DNA of 64,000 nt from Carposina sasakii (GCA_014607495.2 CP053167.1:7378001-7442000); one strand, 5' to 3'. Positions 20,828 to 31,440 are shown, counted from the stretch's first letter. Translations and numbers: made by a program. Notes: generated from the sequence alone by a model not told the origin.

Positions 20828-21030
20828 CATATGTACACAGCTGTATTCCCTTAATGGGGTAGGTCAAATCGAGGGATCATAAAGGATGCCTCAGTCACTT
20901 TTAGCATAGCATAGAAAGACGCAAATGATCAAAGCTTACCGCCTGAGAGTATGCCCGAGTTCCTTAGTCGACTCTTATCGGAAAGAGATGCTGCTGATAT
21001 ATTCTAGTGATGACATGCATCAGCACAGGC
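20828..21030 (-). repeat. Repeat E copy 5
   Basis: Minus strand with CATATGTACACAGCTGTATT, CCTTAATGGGGTAGGTC, GAGTTCCTTAGTCGACTCTT, GATATATTCTAGTGATG and ATCAGCACAGG. Element C2 begins five bases after its end. Confidence 0.7.
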
Positions 21031-21439
21031 AAAATACAGGGTGGAAGTGACAGCCAGGCAAATATTGATAAGACGACTTCAGACCATGATTCTGAGGCGA
21101 AAACCACAGAAAATTTTCGCAGGAATATTCCAAAATTTTCCAACATTTTTTTCATTTTTTCAGGAAAACAATTGTTTAGTTCGTTTGAGTAGGGCTTAGA
21201 TAATGGCTTAAAAATAAATTTTGAACCCATTGATGATTTAAAAAAAAAGTTGCACTTAAAAAGTTCAATTAACTGATTAACCCATTGGAGGGACACAAGA
21301 CGTGATCCAAAAAACAGCAATGGATGACACAATAGCCAATAAGCCCATTTAACAAGTCACAGAATCGCCCGATACAATTTGCGAGTAATAACACTGTTAT
21401 ATAACTCAAAATAATGGTACTTGTTCAGTAGTTCAAAAA

Positions 21440-21586
21440 AATATTTGCCTATGTCTTTTCTTGGGCTCTCGACCATTTGTGTACCAAATTTCATCCAAAT
21501 TGGTTCAGTAGTTTTACCGTGGAAAACGGACAAACATTGCACGCACACACACACATACACAAATTTATAATACTAGTATAGATGTC
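21440..21586 (+). repeat. Family L 3' end (copy 3), nested in C2
   Basis: TGTGTACCAAATTTCATCCA, TTGGTTCAGTAGTTTTACCG, a CACACACA tract and TTTATAATACTAGTATAGAT form a typical L terminus. Confidence 0.65.
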
Positions 21587-21589
21587 ACT

Positions 21590-22225
21590 CCCACCAGGTC
21601 TCTTTTGAAAACCAGCGCTGCTTGAATGGTAGCCATATCCTCAAGCAGCATTCAGCTGAAAGGGGACCTGATTGGCAGTTACACATATGCATACTCGGTA
21701 GGGGACTGACTAAGCGTATCCCATACTTCTTTGTATCGTCTTTATGTATTTGTCATTTGCCTGTTGTTACGGCGATCAAACAAAACGCACACCGAAAAAC
21801 TGTTAAAAACTAAATGCATAATAATCACCCAATGAAGATAGTTGGCGCGATGGTGTTTGGAAACGCAGCCAATCAGACGTCGAGCTGTATTCGGCGCGCA
21901 ACATTTCAACCAATCGGAGCGCGTCAAATGAAGACTATAGAAAATTTTACCTCCAATTTTTTATTGCTAAACTTTGGTCGTACCTTTTAAAATTGTTATG
22001 TAAAAACACAGTATTTTATTAAATCTACCATGATGAACGAAAATCGACTTATTTTTTCATGGTCATCAACAGCAACGAGTAACACGCGTCTACACCTGTA
22101 CCTTATTACTGTTATAATCTCATTGTTGTCTTATATTATATTTTTTCTATTATTTTCTTGATTCGTGTTGTCTGTATATGTGTACATACCAAAAGTCAAA
22201 TAAACGACCTATCTATCTATCTATT
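21590..22225 (+). repeat. Retro-type repeat with (TATC)n tail, nested in C2
   Basis: Starts near ACCAGGTCTCTTTTGAAAAC and CAGCGCTGCTTGAATGG, and ends CAAATAAACGACC(TATC)n. The GAAAACCAGCGCTG block recurs in opposite orientation at about 51439-51453 in the insert that splits E15, so both are probably one retroelement family. The heptamer TTCAGTA flanks the insert but already occurs twice in intact C1, so it is not proof of a target duplication. Confidence 0.5.
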
Positions 22226-22259
22226 TCAGTATTTGCCTGGCTGTCACACACACCCTGTA

Positions 22260-23587
22260 TATTGCGTATAGAATATCGCATCCGAGCTACTTATATCCGT
22301 CTTTTATTGATTGGTCAGAGTCCCTTAAACAAAATTAAATTTCCTTTTACATACGAAAGTGCAGCTGGAAATGTTAAACAGTTGTATTTTGTAATGTCTG
22401 TATGAAGGGCGTAATCAACGAGCTATTTTCCACCGGAAATGGGCTCCAAATAGACTTCCACATGGTCTACCCCGAATCGTGATTAAATGAATGCTGATGT
22501 AATGGTAAATAATGGAAATTGCCGAAAATAATAACGGAATATTATAATCATTCGAATGTTTCAATGGAAACGTTCGTTTAAATGCATTTTTTATTAGGGA
22601 AAAGCATTTTTTTATTATTATGAATCATTGAAAGAATGGCTAAGTGACTGAATATAATATAAATTTATTTATTGAAGTAAGATAACAATGTGTTCGTTAC
22701 GTCGATTTACAAAGTTTTGTATTTCATATGATGTATAAAAAAGTAAAAGGCTTGATCGTAAACCTTATTACCTCTTCTTAGCTCTTCTTCTCCAATAATA
22801 AGCACTTTCAGTCCCAATTTTCCTAAAATATTGTATCGAAAGCTCAAGTAGACTAAAAGCCTTATAAGCAACAGTAGGCACAAATTGAGACGCCAACTTA
22901 CAAATTCATAAATAAAGTCGGTATCATGAAATATGACAATCGGGATCATCCAGTGGTCCCCAAACATCTGGCACTGCGCCCCCACGAGTGGTTCCGATCG
23001 GAATTCAATAAAATTAAAGATTCAGCAAGCGTACTGAGGGAGTTTTGCGAATTATACTGTCTATGTTATAAGTAACAGCGATTTTAGTAAAATTGATCTA
23101 AATCTAGTGAAATTGTTATGCACACAAACTTGATTATAATAAATAGGAATAGTTTTAGCAATAATATTTGAATTATGCATCGCCTAATAGACATTTTTAT
23201 GTATGTATTTTTCATGATTATTATTTTCTTATTTATTATTCTTAACCATTTCTTAATCTAGGCACTACCTTCTAGATCTAGAGCTCGGTGACGACTCTTC
23301 GACGTCTGACGTGACGAGTCTTTTTCAGAGCTCGAGCTAATCGCATGAATATTGTTTGCAAATCGATTGAGTTCCGTAGCGTCAAATGGTTTGTGCTCAC
23401 TCTACTGTTCAGCAACGTTGGGTTGTATTCTAATAGAGCTAAAATAATTTTTCAAAATCAAATCGACTCATCTTATAACTTAAAACGATCGTTACCTACG
23501 ACTACACCAGCCGCATTCCCACTTACGGCTAATATGTTTATTTACCGAGTGCCGTTCCGGATACGCCCAATATCCTATATGTAACCA

Positions 23588-23589
<2 letters not shown>
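22260..23589. other. No gene recognised
   Basis: Mostly unique AT-rich sequence. A short GC-richer patch with repeated GACG words lies at 23285-23335. A 92-codon minus-strand frame (22707-22985) and a 79-codon plus frame (23345-23584) show no family features. Confidence 0.4.

Positions 23590-23669
<80 letters not shown>
23590..23669. repeat. (AT)40 microsatellite
   Basis: Uninterrupted alternating AT for 80 bp. Length is likely to vary between individuals and to be unreliable in assembly. Confidence 0.95.
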
Positions 23670-23671
<2 letters not shown>

Positions 23672-24149
23672 ATACGAAGGTCTTATAGCCTATAAACATA
23701 GCATTAGAGCACCGGGCCCCAACTTGCGAATGTAAAGGAGGGGACATTCGTATTCATGTTGAGAACCACTGTTTATGCGATTTTTCGTAAAAAAAACTAA
23801 TTTACGTAACATAAGGTAAATATGGAGTTTACGAGCGGCGTAAAGTTACTGTATTGTTACGTTTTCAGGTCTTATTGTGTGGGAAGCTGTTGGATTTTGG
23901 ATCTTTTCGCTGTGGCATAGGGTGGATTGTGCAGCTCTGTGTGCTCATATACATTATGAAAGTCTTGTCTGTGTTTCTTTTCTTCACAACACGGAAGTGG
24001 CACAAAAAGCAATGGTAATGTAATGTAGATGGGTAAGTACATATTTTCAGGCTTCGCTCAAAATACGGGCTTCGTATTTTTGTTCATATTCTAATGAGAT
24101 ACCAGCTTGAACTTCAAGGTTGAGCAAACTGTTCTATTATTCTTAGAGC
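23670..24149. other. No gene recognised
   Basis: Unique sequence with no repeat match inside the window. Confidence 0.4.
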
Positions 24150-24810
24150 GCTTGTAGACGTGAACGGATAACGGACCGCTAAAGTTCGACGGTCCGTTGT
24201 CCGTTACGTGTACAAACCCTCACAGAGCGCCATACATACACCACTATAAATGCGTCAAAAACACGGTCCATTGTCCGTTCACACGGGTTAGTCCACTGTG
24301 ATCATATGATCCGTTGTGAGTAGAAAGTGATCACGTGTTAGGGTACACTCTGATCACGATATCAGTTTCGCCTAAAATCAATCGAATGAAAAGTATAATC
24401 CGATCGCGTGATCAGACTCCACTGAGACAAAGTATATAATATAGGTAATAATGTCCACTCTGATCACATTAACTTCAAAATGTTACAAAAAATAAAAATA
24501 TTATTTTATTAATTCCAAACAATAAGTAGTAAATGTTAGTAACAATCACTTATAGATTTTCTGGTAAAAATAATCTTAGAGATCTTATTTTCTATAGCAT
24601 TTTGAAGTTAATGTGATCAGAGTGGACATTATTATATACGTTTTCTCGGTGGAATCGGATTCTACTTTTCATTCGTTTAATTTGAGGCAAAACTGATACC
24701 GTGATCAAAGTGTACTCAAAAGCATGATCAGTTTCCACTTGTAACGGATCATATGATCAGAGTGGACTAACCCGTTCACACACTTCGGTCCCTAATGATT
24801 TAAGTCGCGC
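24150..24810. repeat. MITE-like remnant with repeated GGTCCGTTGTCCGTT, host of the hAT-like foldback
   Basis: CGGTCCGTTGTCCGTT (about 24189) and CGGTCCATTGTCCGTT (about 24264) are direct repeats, and CAGAGCGCC sits between them. The piece after the foldback (CACTTCGGTCCCTAATG) continues the same element. Boundaries are approximate. Confidence 0.45.
24277..24781. mobile_element. 489-bp near-palindromic element with 8-bp target duplication (hAT-like)
   Basis: GTTCACAC at 24277-24284 is repeated at 24774-24781. Between them lies an element beginning GGGTTAGTCCACTGTGATCA whose right end is the inverted match (TGATCAGAGTGGACTAACCC). Arms of about 200 bp contain recurrent TGATCA/GTGATC words and inner pairs such as CACATTAACTTCAAAATG and its complement. 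Eight-base duplications are typical of hAT transposons, but the terminal bases are not a hAT end I recognise. Confidence 0.7.
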
Positions 24811-25657
24811 GATCTAAGTTATTAGGATTAATAAATACACTCATACAAAAAAATAGGTAACCAAAACTACGGGATTACAGTCTAAGATGTATTCTAGTAT
24901 GGGGTAGGGTTGCCATCTCAAAACTTTCAAAACCAGGAATTGAAGAAGAAATACCAGGGCATTTCGATTAAAAGCCAGAACTATATATGTGCGAGCCCAG
25001 TGACAATACGATTGGAGACAGTGACGTGCGAATTTTAAAATATAGGTTTTGAACATATTCAGGCCGCCGACAACGTATTTGCTCCTTTTAGGTTTTCTAG
25101 AGAAGTCGCTGACGCTTATTTGCATCGTCGCACTAGCCGTTGACCTGATGTCGGCACCCTTAGAAAATCTGCCGATAGCGAATATATCAGGCAGGGCTCT
25201 AAAACTCAGGACGCTGCTTAAAAACTATCCAGGACAGCCCAGAACACCCCAAAAAGCAGGACATGTCCTGGGAAAACAGGACGGTTGGCAACCCTAGTAT
25301 AGGGCTATAAATAAATACATAGTTAAAGAAACTCGAAAACAAACATATACTGGGATTTGAACCAAGGACCTGTGATATAAGTGGGGCCACACCCAACTGC
25401 GCCAATCAGTCTTCATATACATTGCTCAGGTACTTACTTCCATGATATTAGCAAGTTTCAGGAGTTAGACAAGTTCGAGTTACATTTGTGTTATTTGGAA
25501 TGTTGTTTAATTAATAATATGTTATCTGTAGCAACCAGATTTGAGGATGGAGGTAAAATTTTACTACAGTATAGGCATATACCTACCTACTATGAAACTT
25601 AAATATTAACATAATATTACATAAATAAATGTACTATAACTATGATAGAATATCTAC
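24811..25657. other. No gene recognised
   Basis: Contains CTGGGATTTGAACCAAGGACC at 25352-25372, a possible minus-strand B-box-like trace of a tRNA-headed SINE. The 82- and 94-codon frames nearby have no recognisable motif. Confidence 0.35.
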
Positions 25658-25660
25658 TTA

Positions 25661-25791
25661 CGGCTAATTTCAATACTTACTAGAAATCAAGATATTTTTT
25701 TCTATTCGTTTGAAGTTTTGTATGATAACAATTGAATATTTAATCTGATATGTGCAAAAAATCTATCAAGATCGGTTATTGAACTTGGCTG
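25661..25791. mobile_element. Family D MITE copy 2, TTA target duplication
   Basis: 131 bp, reverse orientation relative to 16750-16887. Ends are CGGCTAATTTC and GAACTTGGCTG, flanked by TTA at 25658-25660 and 25792-25794. Shared inner words include TTTTGTATGA and its complement. Confidence 0.7.
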
Positions 25792-25794
25792 TTA

Positions 25795-26274
25795 ACAGGC
25801 GGTTTGCTATTCACTAAAATCAATGCTCGAGCTTTCCATCTAAAGCAAAGATTGGCTTGTCACCATGTTTAAAGACAAGTGACTCTCTCTGCAGTCTGTT
25901 GTTGTTATCCCCACATCAGGCTGGCACAAACTATAGTTGTATGTTGTTTGCTAATGGGCGAAGGCGATGCGGTGAGAATCCACCGCGAAACGGAAATTTA
26001 TGCTAAGTATTGTACATATTAGATGTTCTAGAGACGGCTAGGTAATGTTGCAGGCATAATAAACAGTTGGTTAGAAGTTTAGAACCATCATTATACTGGG
26101 GTCATCAGGGATTTATGAGAAAGGTTAAAAAAAGAGCTATGATTTTTATCCCAAGCATGGTTAACTGTTGCGATGTTATCGCAATCATCGTCGCAACATC
26201 ATATTTATCGCAAAGCCTGCTTACTCGTAAAGCATGGTCATCATCTCCAAGATTGAAAATATTATAAATACCTA
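25795..26274. other. No gene recognised
   Basis: Opposing 66- and 76-codon frames overlap at 26067-26335. No family features. Confidence 0.4.
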
Positions 26275-26596
26275 TACAGGATGTTTTTTTGTGGCCACCT
26301 TTAACGAAGGGTAATAAATGAAATAGATATGCCAAAAAAATGCAAAAAAAAATTTTTTTTTGAAAAAATTTTTTAAATTCCTTGCGTGCGAAATTTATAG
26401 GATTATAGTTTTTTTAAACAGATATTAATTATTTTTCAAAAAATCCTGACGCGCGAATGTGCAAGAAAAAACGCAGTCAATCAACTTTGGACCCTAATAT
26501 TTTGGAAACCAGACACTTATATCTTATGGAGAAAAATGATCTAATGAGGAGATTCCTTAGTTTTTGGGAACGTTGACGACCAAAAATCACCCTGTA
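26275..26596 (+). mobile_element. Family A element (A8), many small internal deletions
   Basis: Both ends are intact (TA-CAGGATGTTTTTTTGTGG and ATCACCCTG-TA) and matched segments are close to A2. About ten gaps of 3 to 15 bp are scattered across it, for example loss of the CGTATTCTATAC, GTGTCTAGTGTTGAAG and CCAGGTATGC segments, giving 322 instead of 388 bp. Confidence 0.75.
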
Positions 26597-26664
26597 TATA
26601 TAATAAATTAGATAAACAAATAGCAAGGATTATAAAATACAGTAAGAATTGCAATCTTACTAAT

Positions 26665-26828
26665 GAATGGATTTAAGAATGTGTGTGTGTGTGCGTGTGT
26701 GTTTGTTATAACGGATTTTGATGAAACTTGCCAGGTATAAGATGTGTAAGCTATATAGTTTATACATCAGATTAAAACATAGGCTATAAAGATCACGCGT
26801 ACGAAGTCGCGGGCGGCCGCTAGTACAC
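26665..26828 (-). repeat. Family L fragment (copy 4)
   Basis: Plus-strand view: a GTGTGTGTGT tract, AACGGATTTTGATGAAACTT, CATAGGCTATAAAGATCACG, and ACGAAGTCGCGGGCGGCCGC at the head side. Confidence 0.6.
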
Positions 26829-27236
26829 ATACTCGTATCGTTCCTAACCGCTAGCATATATGTGTCGGCATATAACACAAACACAAAGTACTATTATTAT
26901 CGTGATTACACTGGGATCTCAACCTTACTGTCGTTAAGACCGCACCAACTTCTCATTGACCGCTCAAGAAGAGGTTATTGCATCCGTCCGCGTCTTTTCA
27001 ACTTATTAAATTAAGGAATATTGTTGCGCGCCAATTTAAGCCTGGTTCACGGAAAGCGAAATACGCGACCCATATTTTGTAATGAAGGGTTTTTAAGGCC
27101 CATTTACACGATTCAATTTTTTTGTACAATCAAGAGCTTGATTTTAATTATTGATAGTATGCCATTAATGTCTTGTAAAAACTTAAACTTTGTGTCAAAA
27201 ATTGCAATTTTCTACCATTTATTGCTTAAAAAAATT
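26829..27236. other. No gene recognised
   Basis: A 135-codon open frame (27021-27428) starts here but its last third is repeat H. The upstream part has no recognisable domain, so I reject it as a gene. Confidence 0.4.
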
Positions 27237-27388
27237 GGGTCTTGGTGTTTTCAAGGTGATGGGTTGACTGAACTTGTACATCTCAACTATACCCTCAAAA
27301 TTGGTCAGAAGTGGCACCATGTGGTTCAATCGGCCCTTGGTGCTCTGCCTGGGATAAATATCTGCGTGATTATATGTAGGTATGTAAA
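27237..27388 (+). repeat. Family H copy 1
   Basis: GGGTCTTGGTGTTTTCAAGG, CTTGTACATCTCAACTATAC, GAAGTGGCACCATGTGGTTC, TGGTGCTCTGCCTGGGATAA, then GCGTGATTATATGTAGGTAT. The ending matches a LINE end at 63450-63510. Confidence 0.65.
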
Positions 27389-27680
27389 ATTGCATGCAAC
27401 AGGCAAGAAAATGATATGGTGTAGGTAAATGAGGTTTTATCATGCGGGATTTTTCTGAAATATATCACCTATATCTTCTTCTATATTCTCTACGAGTAAC
27501 TTGTCACTGGTAATTTACATATATATATATATGCTATGGTTGTAGGATGTCCTTCGTGATGCTGAAAAACTACACCATTTTGCGAATATGGCCGCATGTA
27601 TAAATGCTATATTTTCAATTAATGTTATCCAAATAATCGATTGAAAATATGTTTTTACCACCTAAGCCAACAAATATATC
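27389..27680. other. No feature recognised
   Basis: AT-rich, with a short (TA)n run at 27521. Confidence 0.35.
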
Positions 27681-28102
27681 GTCGTCGTCAGCCTATTGCA
27701 ATCCACTGCTGGACGTAGACCCCCCCCAGAATACGCCACATGGCTTGATCTCCCGTTTTTGCCATCCAGGCACTACCAGCCGTCCTCTTTAAGTTATCGG
27801 TCCATCTGGCCGGAGGGCGCCCGACGCTAAGCTTGCCAAGGCGCGGTCTCCATTCGAGAACCCGTTTACTCCACCGTCCATCGGTTCTACGACAGATGTG
27901 GCCGGCCCACTACCACTTCAGTCTGCTACATTTCGAGACTATGTCTGTCACTTTGGTCTTCTGCCGGATAATCTCGTTTCGGAATTAGCGAGATTCCAAG
28001 CATTGACCTTTCCATAGCTCTCTGAGTGACATGCAATCAGCGAGCCAGCCCCACCGTCAGGTTCCATGTCTCGGCTCCGTAAGTCATGGCTGGTATATAT
28101 GA
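27681..28102 (-). pseudogene. RTE-type LINE reverse-transcriptase ORF, C-terminal remnant
   Basis: Reading the minus strand in pieces gives family motifs in the expected order: MTYGAETW, QRAMERSMLG, NEIIRQKTKVTDIV, WAGHICRRTDGRWSKRVLEW, SVGRPPARWTDNL, VYVQQWIAIG, then a stop and a (TGACGACGA)n tail. These C-terminal motifs are ones I know from endonuclease/reverse-transcriptase LINEs of the RTE type. A stop replaces glutamine in the usual KWQWAGH, and at least one frameshift lies near 27985. The catalytic reverse-transcriptase core is absent, so this is a dead 5'-truncated insertion. Confidence 0.85.
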
Positions 28103-28420
28103 ATTTGGTAAAATATATACCTTGCTAAATTTGCAAACACACCAATCATTTGCTTCGTACTTTTGAAGCTAAAATTCCATCCAAAGATATATTGTCATAG
28201 AGCAGCAAAACTTTGCTTTCCCGAAATACAAGTTTGTATAACATTGTCCCATATGTTCCCAAGTTTACCATATCGTGAAGCAGGAAACAAAGATATTTCA
28301 CACTTATTACAGCCGCATAAGAATCACAGTTTCTGCATTATAGATCTTTGTTTCGTACAAATAATAACTAAGCAACTATATTGCTGTATATAAATTAAGC
28401 GAAATGCCACTTAATCTACA
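28103..28420. other. No gene recognised
   Basis: A 76-codon plus-strand frame (28163-28393) has no family features. Confidence 0.4.
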
Positions 28421-29392
28421 CTAATATTATAAAGAGGAAAACTTTGTTTGTTTGGTTGTAATGAATAGGCTCAAAAACTACTGGACCGATTTTAAAAATT
28501 CTTTCACCGTTAGAATCCTTATAGGACCTGGATGAACATAGGCTATAAGAATTTCCCGATATTCCCACGGGAAGGCGACAAACGGGAATTCTATATTTTT
28601 TACGAAAACCACTATACATATGAAGCTGAAATCGGGCATATATGTTCATTGGGGAGAGCAAGGGAGGACTAAAAACGGATTTCCCGAAATTCCCACGGGA
28701 AGGGGACAAACGGGAATTCATAATTTTTACGAAAACCGCTATACATATTAAGCTGAAATTGGGCATAGATGTTCATTAGGGACTGCAAGTAAGCACTAAG
28801 GACGAATTTCCCGAAATTCCCACGGGAAGGGGGCCAACGGGAATTAATTATTTTTTATGAAAACGGTTACACATATGAATCTTAAGTTGGGCATATTTGT
28901 TTATTTGGGACCCCGAGGAAGCACTAGGAACGGATTTCTCGAAACTCCCACGGGAAGGGGACAAACGGGAATTCATTTTTTTACGACAAGCGCGATACAT
29001 ATGAATTCGAAATTAGACCTGTACGTTCATTAGGGACTGCGAGGGAGCGCTAAGAACGAATTTCCCGAAATTCCCACGGGAAGGGGACTAACGGGAATTC
29101 AATTTTTTTACAAAAACCGCTGTACATGTGAAGCTAAAATCGGAGACTGCGGGGAAGCACTAAGAATTGATTTCCCGAAATTCCCACGGGAAGGGACTGT
29201 CTGTGCGTTTGTGCACGCTAATCTCAGGAACGGCTTAACCGATTTCGGTGCAGTTTTCAGGAATATATTGTGACAGGTCCCACTTAACATATAGGCTACT
29301 TTTTATCCCGGGAAAATGTTTTTATCCCGGATAATTTCGACATTTTTTTTTCTGTAGTCCACGCGGACGGAGTCGCGGGCGTCCACTATGGT
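28421..29392 (-). mobile_element. Family L copy 5, chimeric and internally expanded
   Basis: The minus-strand head at 29392 (GTGGACGCCCGCGACTCC) and the blocks down to about 29198 are of the CCGGGATAAAAA type seen at 41226 and 47019. The rest is the other L type (CCCGTGGGAATTTCGGGAAA; one unit at 59173-59497), present as about six tandem units and ending at the 28421 tail (TATAATATTAGTGTAG). Confidence 0.7.
28555..29195. repeat. Tandem array of about 127-bp units inside L5
   Basis: The anchor ATTCCCACGGGAAGG (or close variant) starts at 28561, 28689, 28816, 28944, 29070 and 29180: spacings 128, 127, 128, 126 and 110 bp. Each unit also carries ACGGGAATT, TTTTACGAAAACCGC, ACATATGAAGCTGAAAT and GGGCATA. 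Confidence 0.85.
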
Positions 29393-29588
29393 AAATAAAT
29401 ATGTAAGATTGATGATGAATGCACTATGTTGGTCGTAAAATATGGCCACCCAAGTTTATAGTAACATGCTATTATTAAGCAAATATTAAATAACACTATG
29501 TTAATGGTAATCTCATTTACACAGAAAAATACATACTCAACTACTATTTTTGTTATTTCTCGTGGGAACCCTAAGTTATTCAGACATG
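29393..29588. other. No feature recognised
   Basis: Short AT-rich spacer. Confidence 0.3.
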
Positions 29589-29648
29589 TACAGGGTGTGA
29601 CAGAAGTACGTTAAGCAAAATGTAATACCCCTCTGGTTACACCCTGCA
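29589..29648. mobile_element. 60-bp miniature CAGGGTG element
   Basis: TA-CAGGGTGTGACAGAAGTA and CGTTAAGC at the left, GGTTACACCCTG at the right. It looks like a terminal-only derivative of the element at 44499-44762, with which it shares the end and the TTAAGCRAAA word. The right flank is CA, not TA. Confidence 0.55.
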
Positions 29649-30097
29649 TAGTAAGTAAGAAGTTACCTATTTAGACAACCCTAATAATATTTCTGACCTG
29701 TCGAAAAAAACACAAATATATTTACATTCAATATTCCATTTATAGAACCTCATTTTTCTCTAGTGAAAGCGTTATTATAATATTCTGTCTCTTATGAGTT
29801 AATTTCTCCTGAAAAATTATCAAACATTCCATAAACAAACGACAGCAACAATAACTCACTCTGAAACAGTTCACTCCGTATTTAATTTATTTTAAATTCA
29901 ATCAATGAAATGCAATAAAAGTTTCTGCAGCAGAAGTGCTTTTACGAGATTAAACAATTAGCAGACTAGGCTTCGGCGAGAACCTCGAATCGATAGTCGC
30001 CATTTTGCAATATCAAACGATATTAAAGCGGGAATCATATGGAATACGGGTGCGGGACGGAACGAGAAGAAGCATGGGTGTAATTACTATTTATATT
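29649..30097. other. No gene recognised
   Basis: AT-rich and unique within the window. Confidence 0.4.
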
Positions 30098-30280
30098 GAC
30101 AAGACACAGAATTTATTTCATGTACTTATGGATTTTCTAAAATTGTCACTTAGCTTTGAGAAGGGTAGGCGTCAGGCAGGCAGCCGGCCGTTAAAATTGC
30201 CAAATCATTGGCAATGTGAGTTTCGAAAGAAACCATGTTGCGCCGACCCCATAAATAATGGGATAAGGGTAGGAAGATGA
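30098..30280 (+). repeat. SINE family F copy 3, head missing
   Basis: ACAGAATTTATTTCATGTAC, AAAATTGTCACTTAGC, GTCAGGCAGGCAGCCGG, CAATGTGAGTTTCGAAAGAA, CCATGTTGCGCCGACCCC and ATAAATAATGGGATAAGGG. It supplies the empty-site sequence for A1 in copy 1. Confidence 0.7.
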
Positions 30281-30914
30281 ACACACAGGATTGTGCAGGA
30301 GTACACAGTTACATAGTAAAGCGACAGCGAGAATAGTACAAAATACTAAATTTACGAGCAACCAGTGATTTTTGTACAAATTTAGCTATTGCACTACTTT
30401 GGCCAGTTTGGTAATATCGGCCCGAAAGGCGATGTGCAGCTCAAAAAAAACTTGGATTTTCATTTCATGAGAGGAAATGGAGAACTTAACCTGTGGTAAG
30501 ACTTCCTGAAATATTCCAGTTAGGAGATTTTTCTAGGAGATCTTACGAAAAACATCTATGAAGTTTTCATGCACTAGGATCTAGCGGCTAAATATAACAG
30601 ATACAGTAGGTAAAAATACAGCCATCTACTATGCACAAATATCTTGAAAATGTGCACGAAATTCCGACCTAAATATTATCGAAACTTGACAAAATATCGC
30701 CTTAATACATAAAGTTGTTTCAAGAGAGACACAGATAGTTTTACCTCCCCGAAACTTACATATAGTTGACCCCAATTGGCCTGAAGTAGAACACCTTCTA
30801 ATTAAGAAGTTTGTGCTGATACTGACCTATGTAGTAAAGTGCGCAACTCTCATAAATTGCAAGTATATGCCTTGGAAGTTTCATACTATTAATATTAACT
30901 AAATTAAGGCTGTT
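30281..30914. other. No gene recognised
   Basis: No internal repeat match and no supported frame. Confidence 0.4.
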
Positions 30915-31030
30915 TTTCCATTAGAGATGTACTATGATACGTTGCTATAGATGCGTGTCATATCCACCAATCTCATTGGTTCATGATTTCGATGAATTTG
31001 ATTCGTGGATATGACACATTTATTTTTTAT
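30915..31030. repeat. MITE-like hairpin
   Basis: GTGTCATATCCAC (30955-30967) pairs exactly with GTGGATATGACAC (31005-31017). The preceding bases (GATGTACTATGATACGTTGC) are of a kind I associate with lepidopteran MITEs; no second copy lies here. Confidence 0.45.
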
Positions 31031-31383
31031 TTCAATAAAAATTAAAAAATAAATCTTGGTTCAACACTGAATCGGTAATTGAATTGATATACAGTCACAC
31101 GAAACGTCAAAATTAGCGATAACACCTCGCGTGAATTTAAACGCCATGCTCGCAACCGCGATTATATAACGCGCGCGGAGCGACCCGGGTTTCAATGTCA
31201 CCTTGAAGTGTGAAACGTTATTATGTCGCAAATTTTGACATTTAGGCGCCACAAAAAGCGCGACATACTTGAGTCGCGGATGGCATGCTACTGGTGCTGG
31301 AGCGTGCTACCGACGCGAACGCCGCGTGCCCGTCGCGACAACGCAGCGTACGCGCACGCCGAATGTGGAGTCAGCCTTATAAT
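31031..31383. repeat. GC-rich, partly palindromic segment, probable transposon end
   Basis: CGAAACGTCAAAATTAGCGA (31098) is roughly inverted at 31212-31243 (GAAACGTTATTATGTCGC, AAATTTTGACATTTA). From 31290 to 31370 the sequence is rich in CGCG and ACGC words, ending AATGTGGAGTCAGCC. Open frames across it come from the high GC. Confidence 0.35.
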
Positions 31384-31440
31384 CTTCGTGGCTCGGGTGA
31401 AGAATTTTTTCCATTTTCTTTATTAATAATTTTATATTAT
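31384..31440 (+). repeat. 3' part of the tRNA-like repeat, head missing
   Basis: GGCTCGGGTGAAGAATTTTTTC and CATTTTCTTTATTAATAATT equal the 3' side of the tRNA-like copies at 39 and 363. Confidence 0.6.

Larger units (their letters stand above)
21035..22259. mobile_element. Family C element copy 2, interrupted by about 790 bp
   Basis: Begins TA-CAGGGTGGAAGTGACAGC and ends GGCTGTCACACACACCCTG-TA; the first 400 bp and last 30 bp match the intact copy at 51801-52284. Foreign sequence between about 21432 and 22225 comprises a family L 3' end and a second repeat with a (TATC)n tail. Compared with C1 it also lacks about 46 bp after CGATACAATTTGCG. Confidence 0.7.

Noticed and set aside
20964..21332. 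122-codon minus-strand frame
   Set aside because: It spans the border of E5 and the C2 element; the frame is not present in C1.
21424..22231. TTCAGTA as a target duplication of the insert in C2
   Set aside because: The intact copy C1 already contains this heptamer twice in tandem at that place, so the match is expected without any duplication.
27021..27428. 135-codon open frame
   Set aside because: The last third is repeat H, and the rest has no recognisable domain.
28555..29195. CRISPR-like array
   Set aside because: The repeats are about 127 bp with no short unique spacers, and the setting is a eukaryotic transposable element.
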